Assembly (NCBI GenBank): GCA_963721345.1
Contig: CAVRIT010000001.1
Span: forward strand, 1,178,001 to 1,242,000
Direction of reading: 5' to 3'
DNA from: JACDAN01 sp963721345
Lineage (GTDB): Bacteria; Actinomycetota; Thermoleophilia; Gaiellales; Gaiellaceae
DNA length: 64,000 bases
Within the stretch, counting starts at the first letter, position 1; each line of letters opens with the position of its first letter. The notes under the pieces were generated by a model that was not told the DNA's origin, did not search any database, and was given only the letters and a program-made list of their open reading frames with translations. Made by a program: the position numbers and the translations under genes. Shown piece after piece: positions 15,894 to 24,396 of the stretch.

Positions 15894-16835
15894 ATGCGCG
15901 GCCGGGTCGGTTTGTATGCGGCGGCCGGCGCGGCCTTCGTGGTCGCGTTGGTGCTCGCCATCCTCGGGGTGGGCGAGGTCGAGGGCGCGCTCTCGAACTG
16001 GCAGGCGCTCGTCCTTGGACTGGTACAGGGCGCGACGGAGCTCCTGCCGATCTCGTCCTCGGGCCACCTGATCCTCGTCCCCTGGCTGGCCGACTGGACC
16101 TACCTCCAGCAGGACGACGAGTTCAACCAGACCTTCGACGTCGCGCTGCATCTCGGCACGCTCGCCGCCGTCGTCGGCTACTTCTGGCGCGATCTCTGGC
16201 GGCTGCTCGTGGCGTGGGCCGGCTCGGTCCGGCGCAGGGCGATCTCGACGCCGGACGAGCGGCTCGCCTGGTTCGCCTTCATCGCGACCATTCCCGCCGG
16301 CTTCGTCGGGATCATCGGGGGCGACTTCATCACCGAGCAACTCGGCGAGCCCTGGCAGATCGCGATCCTGCTGGCGGTCTTCGGGGTCGTCCTCTGGATC
16401 GCCGACCGCACTCCGGCTAGGCGCGACCTCGAGTCGCTGTCGATCCGGGACGCAGCGCTGATCGGCGTCGCGCAGGCCGCGTCGCTCGCACCCGGTGTCT
16501 CGCGGTCCGGGATCACGATCTCGGTCGGCCGCTTCCTCGGCCTCAACCGGGACGCCGCGGCGAGGATGTCGTTCCTGCTCCTCGTGCCGACGACGGCCGG
16601 CGCGGTCCTCTGGAAAGGCGTGACCGACGTGCTGCTGGGCGATCTGCCCGACGGCTGGCAGGGCCCGTTCGTCGTCGGCGTCCTTGCGGCGGCGGCGAGC
16701 GGCCTGCTGGCGATCATCTTCCTCCTCGGCTTCGTTCGGCGGCACACCTACACGCCGTTTGTCGTCTACCGCCTGATCCTCGCGGCGATCGTGCTGCTGC
16801 TGATCGCGACGGGAGTGCGCTCCGCGACCTTCTGA
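15894..16835 (+). CDS. uppP: Undecaprenyl-diphosphatase UppP (BacA)
   Basis: An integral membrane phosphatase that recycles undecaprenyl pyrophosphate to the monophosphate carrier, releasing phosphate, for peptidoglycan synthesis. Both signature motifs are present: VQGATELLPISSSGHLILVP (near residue 43) and LAPGVSRSGITISVGRFLGL (near residue 197). About eight hydrophobic helices are visible. The first is YAAAGAAFVVALVLAILG and the last is YRLILAAIVLLLIATGV. ATG 15894 is chosen over GTG 15876, which lies too close to the PHO box. Confidence 0.93.
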   Translation: MRGRVGLYAAAGAAFVVALVLAILGVGEVEGALSNWQALVLGLVQGATELLPISSSGHLILVPWLADWTYLQQDDEFNQTFDVALHLGTLAAVVGYFWRDLWRLLVAWAGSVRRRAISTPDERLAWFAFIATIPAGFVGIIGGDFITEQLGEPWQIAILLAVFGVVLWIADRTPARRDLESLSIRDAALIGVAQAASLAPGVSRSGITISVGRFLGLNRDAAARMSFLLLVPTTAGAVLWKGVTDVLLGDLPDGWQGPFVVGVLAAAASGLLAIIFLLGFVRRHTYTPFVVYRLILAAIVLLLIATGVRSATF

Positions 16836-16844
16836 CCCACCCAG

Positions 16845-16896
16845 AACCCTCAACGTCCCTCAAGGGGGTCAGACCCCCTTGAGGTAAGTCGAGGTT
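16845..16896. repeat. REP-like palindrome, copy A (upstream of RAYT 1)
   Basis: The core at 16858-16884 is a perfect 13-bp inverted repeat around one base (CCTCAAGGGGGTC-A-GACCCCCTTGAGG). It is flanked by imperfect outer arms, AACCCTCAAC on the left and GTCGAGGTT on the right. It sits between the uppP stop and the RAYT gene, and could also serve as the uppP terminator. Related copies are at 17519-17570 and 30516-30570. Confidence 0.8.
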
Positions 16897-16966
16897 TTGT
16901 GTCGAAAGCGTGCCGTTACCGTGCCGCGCGACGCCGGGCCAAACCGGCTGCCCTACCGTCGATCGC

Positions 16967-17575
16967 GTGCCGCGTTTGCCTCGCGTCGAGATCCCCGGTG
17001 GCGTCTACCACGTCAACACGGTTGCCGTGCATGAAGCGCTCCTCTACCGCGACGACAAGGACCGGCGACGGTGGCTCCGCCTCCTCGCGACAGTGGTCGC
17101 GATGTTTCGCTGGACATGTTGCTCGTACTGCCTCGTCAGCAATCACTACCACCTCGTGGTCCGAATCGAGACGGCGAACCTGGCGCGAGGCATGCAGTAC
17201 CTCAACGCACGCCATGCGGAGATGTTCAACCGCCGATACAAGCGGCGGCGCCACCTCTTCGGAGCGCGCTACCACGCCGAACATCTCCAACGGGACAGCC
17301 ACGCTCTCGAGGTCTGCCGCTACGTCCCGTTGAACGCTGTCCGCGCCGGCCTGAGCCCGACGCCGGAGGACTGGCCGTGGAGCAGCTACGCGGCGACCGC
17401 CGGCCTTGCGCCGGTGCCGTCCTTCTTAGACACCTCGTGGGTGCTCAGCCTTTTCGCTCGTGATTCCGAGACTGCGCAGCTGCGTTTTCGCGCGTTCGTC
17501 GCGGACGGGTTGGCGCGTAACCCTCAACTAGCCTCAAGTGGGTCTGACCCCTCGAGGCAACTTGAGGTTTCGTGA
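16967..17575 (+). CDS. REP-associated tyrosine transposase (RAYT, Y1/IS200-like), copy 1
   Basis: A single-domain Y1 transposase of 202 residues. The HUH metal motif is seen as NHYHLVVR (near residue 61). The N-terminal IPGGVYHVNTV, the RGMQYLNARHAEMFNRRY helix with the catalytic Tyr, and YVPLNAVRAGL with EDWPWSSY are all typical of RAYTs. GTG 16967 (VPRLPRVEIPGGVYH) is the family's usual start. REP-like palindromes flank it on both sides, and the downstream one supplies the last ~19 codons (NPQLASSGSDPSRQLEVS). RAYTs act on such palindromes. No insertion-sequence terminal repeats are seen. Confidence 0.88.
   Translation: MPRLPRVEIPGGVYHVNTVAVHEALLYRDDKDRRRWLRLLATVVAMFRWTCCSYCLVSNHYHLVVRIETANLARGMQYLNARHAEMFNRRYKRRRHLFGARYHAEHLQRDSHALEVCRYVPLNAVRAGLSPTPEDWPWSSYAATAGLAPVPSFLDTSWVLSLFARDSETAQLRFRAFVADGLARNPQLASSGSDPSRQLEVS
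17519..17570. repeat. REP-like palindrome, copy B (overlaps the RAYT 1 3' end)
   Basis: Inner arms CCTCAAGTGGGTC and GACCCCTCGAGG surround a single T. The outer arms are AACCCTCAACTAG and CAACTTGAGGTTT. Its reverse complement shares an uninterrupted ~30-base stretch with copy C at 30516-30570. It overlaps the RAYT reading frame up to the TGA at 17573-17575. Confidence 0.8.
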
Positions 17576-17585
17576 CCGAAGTGGG

Positions 17586-18035
17586 TCAGAAGACCAGATA
17601 GACGACTTCGCCGACAAGCGCCGGCTTCTCCGCGTCCTTGATCTCCACCTCGACGCCGACGTGGTAGAGGATGCCCTCCCCACGGCGCTCGCTGTGCAGC
17701 AACTTCGCCTTCAAGCGAACTTGCGACCCGACAGGGACCGGCGCGGTGAAGCGCACCTTCTCCGTGCCGTAGTTGATCCCCATTCGCGCGTCCGAGACGC
17801 TGATCACCTGGGACATGAAGTAGGGCAGCATCGAGAGCGTGAGATAGCCGTGGGCCACGGTCCCCCCGAACGGGCCTTGAGCGGCCATGTCCGGGTCGAC
17901 GTGGATCCACTGGTGGTCGTGCGTGGCATCGGCGAAGCGGTTCACCTGATCCTGCTCGATCGTCTCCCACTCGCTCGCGCCGAGGTCGCGCTCGCCGGAG
18001 GACTCGAGCTCCGCCAGGGTCAGCGTCGTCGTCAT
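17586..18035 (-). CDS. MaoC-like (R)-enoyl-CoA hydratase
   Basis: A 149-residue hot-dog-fold hydratase. The hydratase-2 motif is clear: VNRFADATHDHQWIHVD (residues ~31-47), with the catalytic Asp in ADAT and His in HQWIH, then GTVAHGYLTLSMLPYF. It hydrates 2-enoyl-CoA to (R)-3-hydroxyacyl-CoA. Its ATG overlaps the stop of the acyl-CoA ligase gene (ATGA), so it is co-translated with a ligase and an SDR in a side-chain or fatty-acid beta-oxidation operon. Confidence 0.88.
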   Translation of the reverse strand: MTTTLTLAELESSGERDLGASEWETIEQDQVNRFADATHDHQWIHVDPDMAAQGPFGGTVAHGYLTLSMLPYFMSQVISVSDARMGINYGTEKVRFTAPVPVGSQVRLKAKLLHSERRGEGILYHVGVEVEIKDAEKPALVGEVVYLVF

Positions 18036-19501
18036 GCCGTCGCCCGCTCCGAGATCTTCGCCCGCAGCGCCTTCCGGTCGATCTTCCCGACCGGGGTGAG
18101 CGGGATGGATGAGACCAGGTGCACCTCGCGCGGGTATTTGTAGCCCCCGATCCGCTGCTTGCTCCACGCCACGAGCTCCGCCTCCTCGAGCTCATGGCCG
18201 CGCAGCTCGACGAAGGCGACGACCTCCTCGCCGTGCTCGCCGTCGGGGCGGCCGACGACCGCGGCGGCCACGACGGCGGGATGCTCGAGCAGCGCCTCCT
18301 CGACGTCCCGCGGGAAGACGTTGAAGCCGCCGCGGATGATCAGGTCCTTCTTGCGGTCGACGACGTAGAGGTAGCCCTCGTCGTCGAGACGGCCGAGGTC
18401 GCCCGTGTGGAGCCAGCCGTCGCGGATCGCCTCTGCGGTCTGCTCCGGCTCGTTCCAGTAGCCGAGCATCACCGACGGGGAGCGGACGCAGATCTCGCCG
18501 ATCTCATCGTCGCCGTCGATCCGAACCTCGACGCCCGGCGCAGGCGTGCCCACCGAGCCGAGTCGAGCCTCGCCGGGACGAGTAGACGTGACGAGCGCCG
18601 AGCTCTCGGTCAGCCCGTACCCCTCGCGAACTTCGACGTGCGGCACACGGGCGATGAATGCCTCAGCGACCTCGACCGGCAGCGGCGAGCCGCCGGAGAC
18701 GACGTAGCGCAGCTCGGAGAGGTCGTGATCCTCGAGCGGCTGCGCAAGCAACAGCTGAAGCATCGACGGGACGACCGCGGTGATCTGCGTCCGATGCTCC
18801 TGCATGAGCTCGAGGAAGCGGCCCGGATCGAACCAGCGCATCAACACCGCGGGGTGCTGCTCGACCGCATGGAGCCCCACGACGGTGACGAGCAACCCAT
18901 AAGCGTGCGAGAGCGGCAGGGCGAGCAGCCCGCGAGCAATCCCCGGGACATTGCCGGCGTCGTGTCCCGCCTTCCCCGCGTGCCAGAGGTTCTCGTGCGA
19001 GAGGGCGACCCCCTTCGCGCGGCCCGTGGTTCCGCCCGTGTAGAGGAGCGCGGCCGGATCGGCGGCGTCGCGCGGGACGATCTCGAGCGGATCCGCCTCT
19101 TCCAGCCAGCCGAATGCGTCGGTCGTGACCACAAGCGCGTCGCCGGCCGCCTCGCGAGCGTTGTCCGCGAGCTCGGGCGTGGCGAGGACGACCTTGGCGC
19201 CGGAGTTCTCGACGATGTGCGCGAGCTCGGTCGGTGGGAGCAAGAAGATCGCCGGCGTCACGACGGCGCCCACGCGCCAGATCGCCTCGTAGGCCATCCC
19301 GACCTCGGGACAGTTCGCCATCAGCACGACGACGCGGTCGCCCGGCTGGACACCACAGCAGCGGAGCCCGCCGGCCAGCCGCGCAGCGCGGTCGTGCAGC
19401 TCGGACGCCCGCAGCCAGCTTCCCTCGAACCAGAGCGACTCGTAGTCCCCGAGCAGCTCGAGGGACTCCTCCGCCGCGCGTGCGAGGTTCAGGTCAGCCA
19501 A
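18032..19501 (-). CDS. Acyl-CoA synthetase (AMP-forming), FadD-like
   Basis: A 489-residue ANL-superfamily ligase that activates a carboxylic acid as acyl-AMP and then acyl-CoA. The P-loop is ALLYTGGTTGRAKGVALSH (near residue 150). The acyl/AMP motif REGYGLTESSA is near 290, GDLGRLDDEGYLYVVDRKKD at 375-394 has the hinge Asp, and the C-terminal catalytic Lys is in PLTPVGKIDRKALR. The chain-length preference cannot be read. Its stop overlaps maoC, and its start lies 8 bp inside the upstream SDR's 3' end. Confidence 0.9.
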   Translation of the reverse strand: MADLNLARAAEESLELLGDYESLWFEGSWLRASELHDRAARLAGGLRCCGVQPGDRVVVLMANCPEVGMAYEAIWRVGAVVTPAIFLLPPTELAHIVENSGAKVVLATPELADNAREAAGDALVVTTDAFGWLEEADPLEIVPRDAADPAALLYTGGTTGRAKGVALSHENLWHAGKAGHDAGNVPGIARGLLALPLSHAYGLLVTVVGLHAVEQHPAVLMRWFDPGRFLELMQEHRTQITAVVPSMLQLLLAQPLEDHDLSELRYVVSGGSPLPVEVAEAFIARVPHVEVREGYGLTESSALVTSTRPGEARLGSVGTPAPGVEVRIDGDDEIGEICVRSPSVMLGYWNEPEQTAEAIRDGWLHTGDLGRLDDEGYLYVVDRKKDLIIRGGFNVFPRDVEEALLEHPAVVAAAVVGRPDGEHGEEVVAFVELRGHELEEAELVAWSKQRIGGYKYPREVHLVSSIPLTPVGKIDRKALRAKISERATA

Positions 19502-20468
19502 CCCGCATCGACTGGCCGCCGGCTTTCGCCATCATCGCGACCATCCCCTCGGGCGCAACGCCGTCCGGGAAGCGCTCACGGAGCTCCGTGAGCAGCTCGT
19601 CGGCGTCCCAACGGCCGTCCTTGGCAAAAAGCTCGCCCGCGTCCCAGCCCCGGAGCATGTTGATCGACCCGCCCCAGACGAAGAAGCACTGCCCGGTGAT
19701 CTCCTGCGCCTCGTCCGCGGCCAGCGCCACGACGAGCGGCGACATGTTCGCGGGATCGAGCGGGTCGAACTCGCCCCGTCTCGGCTCCGGCAGGTCGCCG
19801 AACGTCTCCTCGGTCATGCGCGTTCGCGCGTTCGGCGCGAGGCAGTTGACGGTGACGCCGTAACGCTGCAGCTCCTGCGCGGCGATCAGCGTGAGGCCGG
19901 CGATCGCCGCCTTCGCGGCGCCGTAGTTCGCCTGGCCGATGTTCCCGAAGACCCCCGACGGGCTCGACGTGTTGATCACGCGCGCCCTGAGCTTCTCGCC
20001 GCCCTTCGCCTTCTCCCGCCAGTACGCAGCCGCGTGGCGCGTCGGCGCGAAGTGGCCCTTGAGGTGCACCGCGATGACCGCGTCCCACTCCGCCTCGCTC
20101 ATGTTCACGAGCATCCGGTCGCGCAGGATCCCGGCGTTACACACGAGGATGTCGAGGCCTTCGTAGCGCTCGATCGCACGCCGAACCATGTTCTCCGCGG
20201 CCACGAAATCGGAGACGTCGTCGTAGTTCGCGACCGCCTCGCCCCCGGCCTCGACGATCTCGTTCACGACGTCCTGCGCGGGCGTGGAGTCCGAGCCCTC
20301 GCCGGCAAGCGAGGCGCCGACGTCGTTGACGACCACCTTCGCCCCCGCCTCGGCGAGGGCCAGCGCGTGCTCGCGGCCGATGCCGCGACCTGCGCCGGTC
20401 ACGATCGCCACCTTCCCCTCGAGCGACGGCATGCGAGGATCGTACGACTTGTTCCAGGGGAGTGACAT
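19494..20468 (-). CDS. Short-chain dehydrogenase, peroxisomal multifunctional enzyme (HSD17B4)-like
   Basis: An SDR of up to 324 residues. The NAD motif is TGAGRGIGREHALALAEAGA, with DVGASLAGEGSD after it, as in 17-beta-HSD type 4 / FOX2 (R)-3-hydroxyacyl-CoA dehydrogenases. NAG is in LVCNAGILRDRM (LxNAGxLRDR is typical of this subfamily), and the catalytic region is INTSSPSGVFGNIGQANYGAAK, with Tyr and Lys four apart. Working with the downstream MaoC hydratase, it would carry out (R)-specific beta-oxidation. The start is either ATG 20468 or ATG 20432 (MPSLEGKVAIV); both overlap the divergent FMN-enzyme gene. Confidence 0.88.
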   Translation of the reverse strand: MSLPWNKSYDPRMPSLEGKVAIVTGAGRGIGREHALALAEAGAKVVVNDVGASLAGEGSDSTPAQDVVNEIVEAGGEAVANYDDVSDFVAAENMVRRAIERYEGLDILVCNAGILRDRMLVNMSEAEWDAVIAVHLKGHFAPTRHAAAYWREKAKGGEKLRARVINTSSPSGVFGNIGQANYGAAKAAIAGLTLIAAQELQRYGVTVNCLAPNARTRMTEETFGDLPEPRRGEFDPLDPANMSPLVVALAADEAQEITGQCFFVWGGSINMLRGWDAGELFAKDGRWDADELLTELRERFPDGVAPEGMVAMMAKAGGQSMRVG

Positions 20469-21600
20469 CCAGAACGCGATCTACGTCTCGGGCGAATCCC
20501 CGTGGCCGATCTCGCCGGAGGACTGGGAGGCGCGCGCCGCGGAGAAGCTCGAGCCCGGCCCGTTCGACTACATCGCGGGTGGCGCCGGGGCCGAAGCAAC
20601 GATGCGGGCGAACCTCGAGGCGTTCGAACGCCGGCGTCTGCGGCCGAGGATGCTGACCGGGAACCGGGAGCGCGACATCTCGGTCGAGGTGCTCGGAACG
20701 CGCTCCCCGGCGCCGTTCTTCCTCGCGCCGGTCGGCGTGCTGTCGATCGCGCACGCCGAGGGCGAGGTGGCCGTGGCGCGGGCCGCAGCGGCGACGGGCG
20801 TGCCGCTGGTCCTCTCGAGCGCGGCGTCCCACTCGCTGGAGGAGGTCGCCGAGGCAGGCGGAGACGCGCCGCGCTGGTTCCAGCTCTACTGGATCAACGA
20901 CCGCGAAGTCGCGATGAGCCTCGTCCAGCGGGCCGAGTCGGCCGGGTACGGGGCGATCGTCGTCACGCTCGACACGCTGACGCTCGGCTGGCGCCCGCGC
21001 GACCTCGCCAAGGCGTACCTCCCGTTCGTCACGGGCGAGGGTTGCGCGCAGTTCTTCTCCGACCCGGTGTTCCGGAGCCGCCTCGACCGCCCGCCCGAGG
21101 AGGACATGCTCGCAGCGGCCGTCGCCATGCTGGCCACGTTTTCGAACCTCGGGCTCACCTGGGACGACCTGCAGTGGCTGCGCGGGCAGACGAGCCTCCC
21201 GCTGCTCGTCAAGGGCGTGCTCACCGGCGAGGACGCGATCCGCGCGAAGGAGTGCGGCGTGGACGGCGTGGTCGTCTCGAACCACGGCGGGCGCCAGGTG
21301 GACGGCGCGGTCGCCGCGCTCGACGCGCTCGTCGAGGTTCGGGAGGCGCTCGGGCCGGACGCGGTCGTCCTGATGGACAGCGGGATCAGGCGCGGCGCCG
21401 ACGTCCTGAAGGCGCTGGCGCTGGGGGCGGACGCCGTCCTGCTGGGCCGGCCCTACGCCTACGGGCTCGCCGTCGGCGGCCAGGAGGGCGTCGAGACCGT
21501 GATCCGGCACCTGATGGCGGAGACCGACCTGACCCTCGCGCTGCTCGGCGGCACCCGGGCAACCGACCTCGACTCGTCATGGATCGCGGCGTCGTCCTGA
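20449..21600 (+). CDS. FMN-dependent alpha-hydroxyacid dehydrogenase/oxidase (lactate 2-monooxygenase-like)
   Basis: A TIM-barrel flavoenzyme of ~383 residues. The FMN/substrate residues are visible in FDYIAGGAGAEATMRANLEAF, FLAPVGVLS, the Tyr of WFQLYWINDREV, LVKGVLTGEDA (Lys) and the catalytic His-Gly-Gly-Arg in SNHGGRQVDGA. DSGIRRGADVLKALALGADA and LLGRPYAYGLA follow. It oxidises L-2-hydroxyacids such as lactate or mandelate. TTG 20449 (LFQGSDIQNAIYVSG) is chosen from the lactate monooxygenase N-terminus; an ATG at 20431 overlaps the divergent SDR start. Confidence 0.88.
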   Translation: MFQGSDIQNAIYVSGESPWPISPEDWEARAAEKLEPGPFDYIAGGAGAEATMRANLEAFERRRLRPRMLTGNRERDISVEVLGTRSPAPFFLAPVGVLSIAHAEGEVAVARAAAATGVPLVLSSAASHSLEEVAEAGGDAPRWFQLYWINDREVAMSLVQRAESAGYGAIVVTLDTLTLGWRPRDLAKAYLPFVTGEGCAQFFSDPVFRSRLDRPPEEDMLAAAVAMLATFSNLGLTWDDLQWLRGQTSLPLLVKGVLTGEDAIRAKECGVDGVVVSNHGGRQVDGAVAALDALVEVREALGPDAVVLMDSGIRRGADVLKALALGADAVLLGRPYAYGLAVGGQEGVETVIRHLMAETDLTLALLGGTRATDLDSSWIAASS

Positions 21601-22613
21601 GCGAGCTCGAGCGGTTCGGCGTCGAGGAGATCGACCTCGACGAGCCCGGGCCGGGCGAGGCCCGCGTGCGGATCGAGGCCACCGGCGTCTGTCATTCCGA
21701 TCTCCACATCGCCCGGACCGGCCACGGCCATCCGCTGCCCGTGCTGCTCGGCCACGAGGGAGCGGGCGTCGTCGAGGAGATCGGCGACGGCGTGGAGCAC
21801 GTCGCTCCCGGCGACCCGGTGATCGTCGGCTGGCGCTCGCCCTGCGGGGAGTGCCGCTGGTGTCTCCGCGGTGCACCACATCTGTGCCGCACGCCGCCCG
21901 TCGCCGCAGGCCGGATGCGCGCACGGGACGGCCGCGAGCTCATGGGCGCCTTCCGCGCCGGCACGTTCGCCACGCGGACCGTCTTGCACGGAGCATCGCT
22001 CGTCCGGCTGCCGGTGGAGCTTCCCGCGGAAGAGGCCTGCCTGATCGGCTGCGCGGTGGCGACCGGCGTCTGCTCGGTGCTGAAGACGGCCGAGGTCTGG
22101 GAGGGCGCGCGGGTCGGGGTGATCGGCTGCGGGGCGGTCGGCCTGTCGGTGATCCAGGGCGCGAAGGTCGCAGGCGCCGACGAGATCCACGCACTCGACC
22201 TCGACGAACGGAAACTCGAGGCGGCGAAGCGTTTCGGCGCGACGCACACCGGCGACGGTGAGGCCAAGCGGCTCGACTTCGTCTTCGACGTCGTGGGACG
22301 CCCCGAGACCGTCGCGCAGGGGCTCGCGATGCTCGGTCACGCGGGGACGCTCGTCTACATCGGGCTGCCGCAGCCCGGCGCCGAGGCCGCGTTGCGCCTC
22401 GACTACGCCTTCGACCGGCGGGTGCGCATCCTCGTCTCCCACGGCGGCGACCACGTGCCGACGGAGGACTTCCCGAAGCTCGCGCAGCTCGCAGCCGACG
22501 GCCGCATCGACCTGGCCGGAATGGTCACGAAGCGGATCGCGTTGGACGACGTGGTGCAGGCGTTCGAGGACATGGAGTCGGGCGAGGTCATCCGCTCTGT
22601 GATCGTCCAGTGA
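21579..22613 (+). CDS. Zinc-dependent alcohol dehydrogenase, MDR class III-like
   Basis: A 344-residue medium-chain dehydrogenase. Catalytic zinc ligands are Cys in ATGVCHSDLH (near residue 38) and His in LLGHEGAGVVEEIG (near 60). The structural-zinc cysteine cluster is SPCGECRWCLRGAPHLC (near 91-107). The NAD fold has GVIGCGAVGLSVIQGAKVAG (near 184). It oxidises alcohols or S-adducts to aldehydes with NAD. The ATG overlaps the 3' end of the FMN oxidase by 22 bp, and its stop overlaps the thioesterase GTG. Confidence 0.9.
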   Translation: MDRGVVLSELERFGVEEIDLDEPGPGEARVRIEATGVCHSDLHIARTGHGHPLPVLLGHEGAGVVEEIGDGVEHVAPGDPVIVGWRSPCGECRWCLRGAPHLCRTPPVAAGRMRARDGRELMGAFRAGTFATRTVLHGASLVRLPVELPAEEACLIGCAVATGVCSVLKTAEVWEGARVGVIGCGAVGLSVIQGAKVAGADEIHALDLDERKLEAAKRFGATHTGDGEAKRLDFVFDVVGRPETVAQGLAMLGHAGTLVYIGLPQPGAEAALRLDYAFDRRVRILVSHGGDHVPTEDFPKLAQLAADGRIDLAGMVTKRIALDDVVQAFEDMESGEVIRSVIVQ

Positions 22614-23005
22614 AGGTCCCGCCACCCGTCGCCGAGCTGATCGGGATCGACCTCGTCGAGGCCGGGGGCGGCGAGTGCACGATGAAGCTCGAGGCGGAGG
22701 AGCGGCACTCGAACCCGATGGGCACGATCCACGGCGGGATCCTCTGCGACCTCGCCGATGCGGCGATGGGCATGGCGTTCTTCTCCACGCTCGAGGAGGG
22801 CGAGAGCTTCACGACACTCGAGCTGAAGATGAACTACCTCCGTCCGTTCTGGACGGGCACGCTGATCGCCCACGGCAAGGTGATCTCGCGCGGGAAGACC
22901 GTCGGGCTGGCGGAGTGCCGGATCGTGGACGCCCAGGACCGCCTGATCGCGCACGCGACGAGCACCTGCATGGCGCTCCGTGGGGACGCCGCGCAGGGCC
23001 GCTAG
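22610..23005 (+). CDS. PaaI/YbgC-type hot-dog thioesterase
   Basis: A 131-residue hot-dog thioesterase of the PaaI group that hydrolyses acyl-CoA. The catalytic region is HSNPMGTIHGGILCDLADAA (residues ~37-56), with the oxyanion HGG and Asp. TLELKMNYLRPFWTGTL is the second conserved block. The start GTG overlaps the alcohol dehydrogenase stop (GTGA). Its stop is convergent with and overlaps the acyl-CoA dehydrogenase gene by 4 bp. Confidence 0.88.
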   Translation: MKVPPPVAELIGIDLVEAGGGECTMKLEAEERHSNPMGTIHGGILCDLADAAMGMAFFSTLEEGESFTTLELKMNYLRPFWTGTLIAHGKVISRGKTVGLAECRIVDAQDRLIAHATSTCMALRGDAAQGR

Positions 23006-24378
23006 CTCGAGATCAGGTCGGCGTAGTCGGGGTCGGCCTCGGGGTTCCAGCCGGGCGTCAAGTGCCTGCGGCGGATCAGCTCGGCGTCCGCGCCGTCGAG
23101 GAGCCGCGTTTGGAGTGACCTGACCAGCTGGTCGAGCTGCCGGCGGAAGTGGAGCGCTCCGAACTCCGGTTCGGCGACCGAGCGGCGTATCCGCGTGGCG
23201 AGCTCCTCAGAAGCCCCGCTCTGCTCGACCGCGAGGTCGACGGACTCATAGCGAGCCAGGTCACGGAGCACCTGCGCGCACAGGACGTTGTGCGTCCCCT
23301 CCCAGCTCTCGAAGACGATCGCGTCGCGCCAGAGGCGCGGCAGCGGTGAGAAGTCCTCGATCGTCCCGTTGCCGCCGAGCGTCTCGATCCCGCGGCGGAC
23401 GACCTTCGTCGCGGCGAGCGACGTCACGACCTTGTTCGCGTTCACGAGGATCCGGTGCCATGCGATGTCCTCCTCGGACGCCTCGCCGTCGGCGATCCGG
23501 GCGACGAGCTCCGTCAGCTCCGCGGTCGACGTGATCGCGGCCTGCGTCTCGGCCTTCATCACCGCGAGGTTCTCCCGCACCAGCGGGAACTCGACGATCG
23601 GCCGGCCGAACGCCGCTCGCTCGCGTGCGAACTCCGACGCCACGTCGTAGGCCCGCTGCATCAGCCCCGCCGAGCCGACCGCGTTGAGCCAGCGCGAGGT
23701 GTTGAGGACGCTCACGGCCGTGCGAAAACCCTCCTCCAGCGCTCCGATCGGGTACCCCTCGGCCCCATCGAACTCGATCTCGCCCGTGGCGAGAGCCCGC
23801 GTCCCCAGCTTGTCCTTCAACCGCCGGATCCGGAAGCCGCCGCCGGCTCGCGGGACGAGGAAGCACGCGATCCCGGCCGTCCCGTCCGGCGCCCCTCGTG
23901 GCCGCGCCGTGACCAGGAATTGATCCGCGTCGGCCACGGAGCAGAACCACTTCTCGCCGTGAAGCCGCCACAGATCGCCGTCAGGCACCGCCTCGACCAG
24001 GTTCGCGCCGACGTCCGATCCGCCGTGCCGCTCGGTCAGGAACTGCGCGCCTCGCTCGGCGCGGTCGTAGTCGGTCTCGAGCAGGGGCGGCAGGAACCGA
24101 TCGCGCAGCTCGTCCGACGCGTGTGCCCGCAGCGCCCCTACCAGCCCGGTAGTGCAAACCACCGGACAGGCGTGGCCGCCCTCGCCCGCCTGCGCGAGCT
24201 CGAAGAAGAGCGCGGCCTGCTCGCGCGCCGTCGCGCCGACGATCCCCGTCGCCCACACGGCCCGGCCCGCCTCGTGGTAGGCGGGATGGAACTCGATCTC
24301 ACCGTCGACGAGACGGGGCGGATGCCGCTCGCACGCGGCGACCAACTCCTCGAAGTCGCTGCTAACGGCGGATACCAC
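23002..24378 (-). CDS. Acyl-CoA dehydrogenase family protein, AidB-like
   Basis: A 458-residue flavoprotein, longer than ordinary acyl-CoA dehydrogenases. FLTERHGGSDVGAN (near residue 112), KWFCSVADADQFL and a C-terminal RLWRDAIVFESWEGTHNVLC match the AidB subgroup (TEKQGGSDV.., ..SIWEGSGNV.C), which has an added C-terminal helical domain. AidB-type proteins bind FAD and may act on isovaleryl-CoA or in alkylation defence. The catalytic glutamate region is FESWEG. GTG 24378 lies 18 bp from the divergent start of another acyl-CoA dehydrogenase gene. Confidence 0.85.
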   Translation of the reverse strand: MVSAVSSDFEELVAACERHPPRLVDGEIEFHPAYHEAGRAVWATGIVGATAREQAALFFELAQAGEGGHACPVVCTTGLVGALRAHASDELRDRFLPPLLETDYDRAERGAQFLTERHGGSDVGANLVEAVPDGDLWRLHGEKWFCSVADADQFLVTARPRGAPDGTAGIACFLVPRAGGGFRIRRLKDKLGTRALATGEIEFDGAEGYPIGALEEGFRTAVSVLNTSRWLNAVGSAGLMQRAYDVASEFARERAAFGRPIVEFPLVRENLAVMKAETQAAITSTAELTELVARIADGEASEEDIAWHRILVNANKVVTSLAATKVVRRGIETLGGNGTIEDFSPLPRLWRDAIVFESWEGTHNVLCAQVLRDLARYESVDLAVEQSGASEELATRIRRSVAEPEFGALHFRRQLDQLVRSLQTRLLDGADAELIRRRHLTPGWNPEADPDYADLISS

Positions 24379-24396
24379 GGGTATAGGCTAAGCGTC

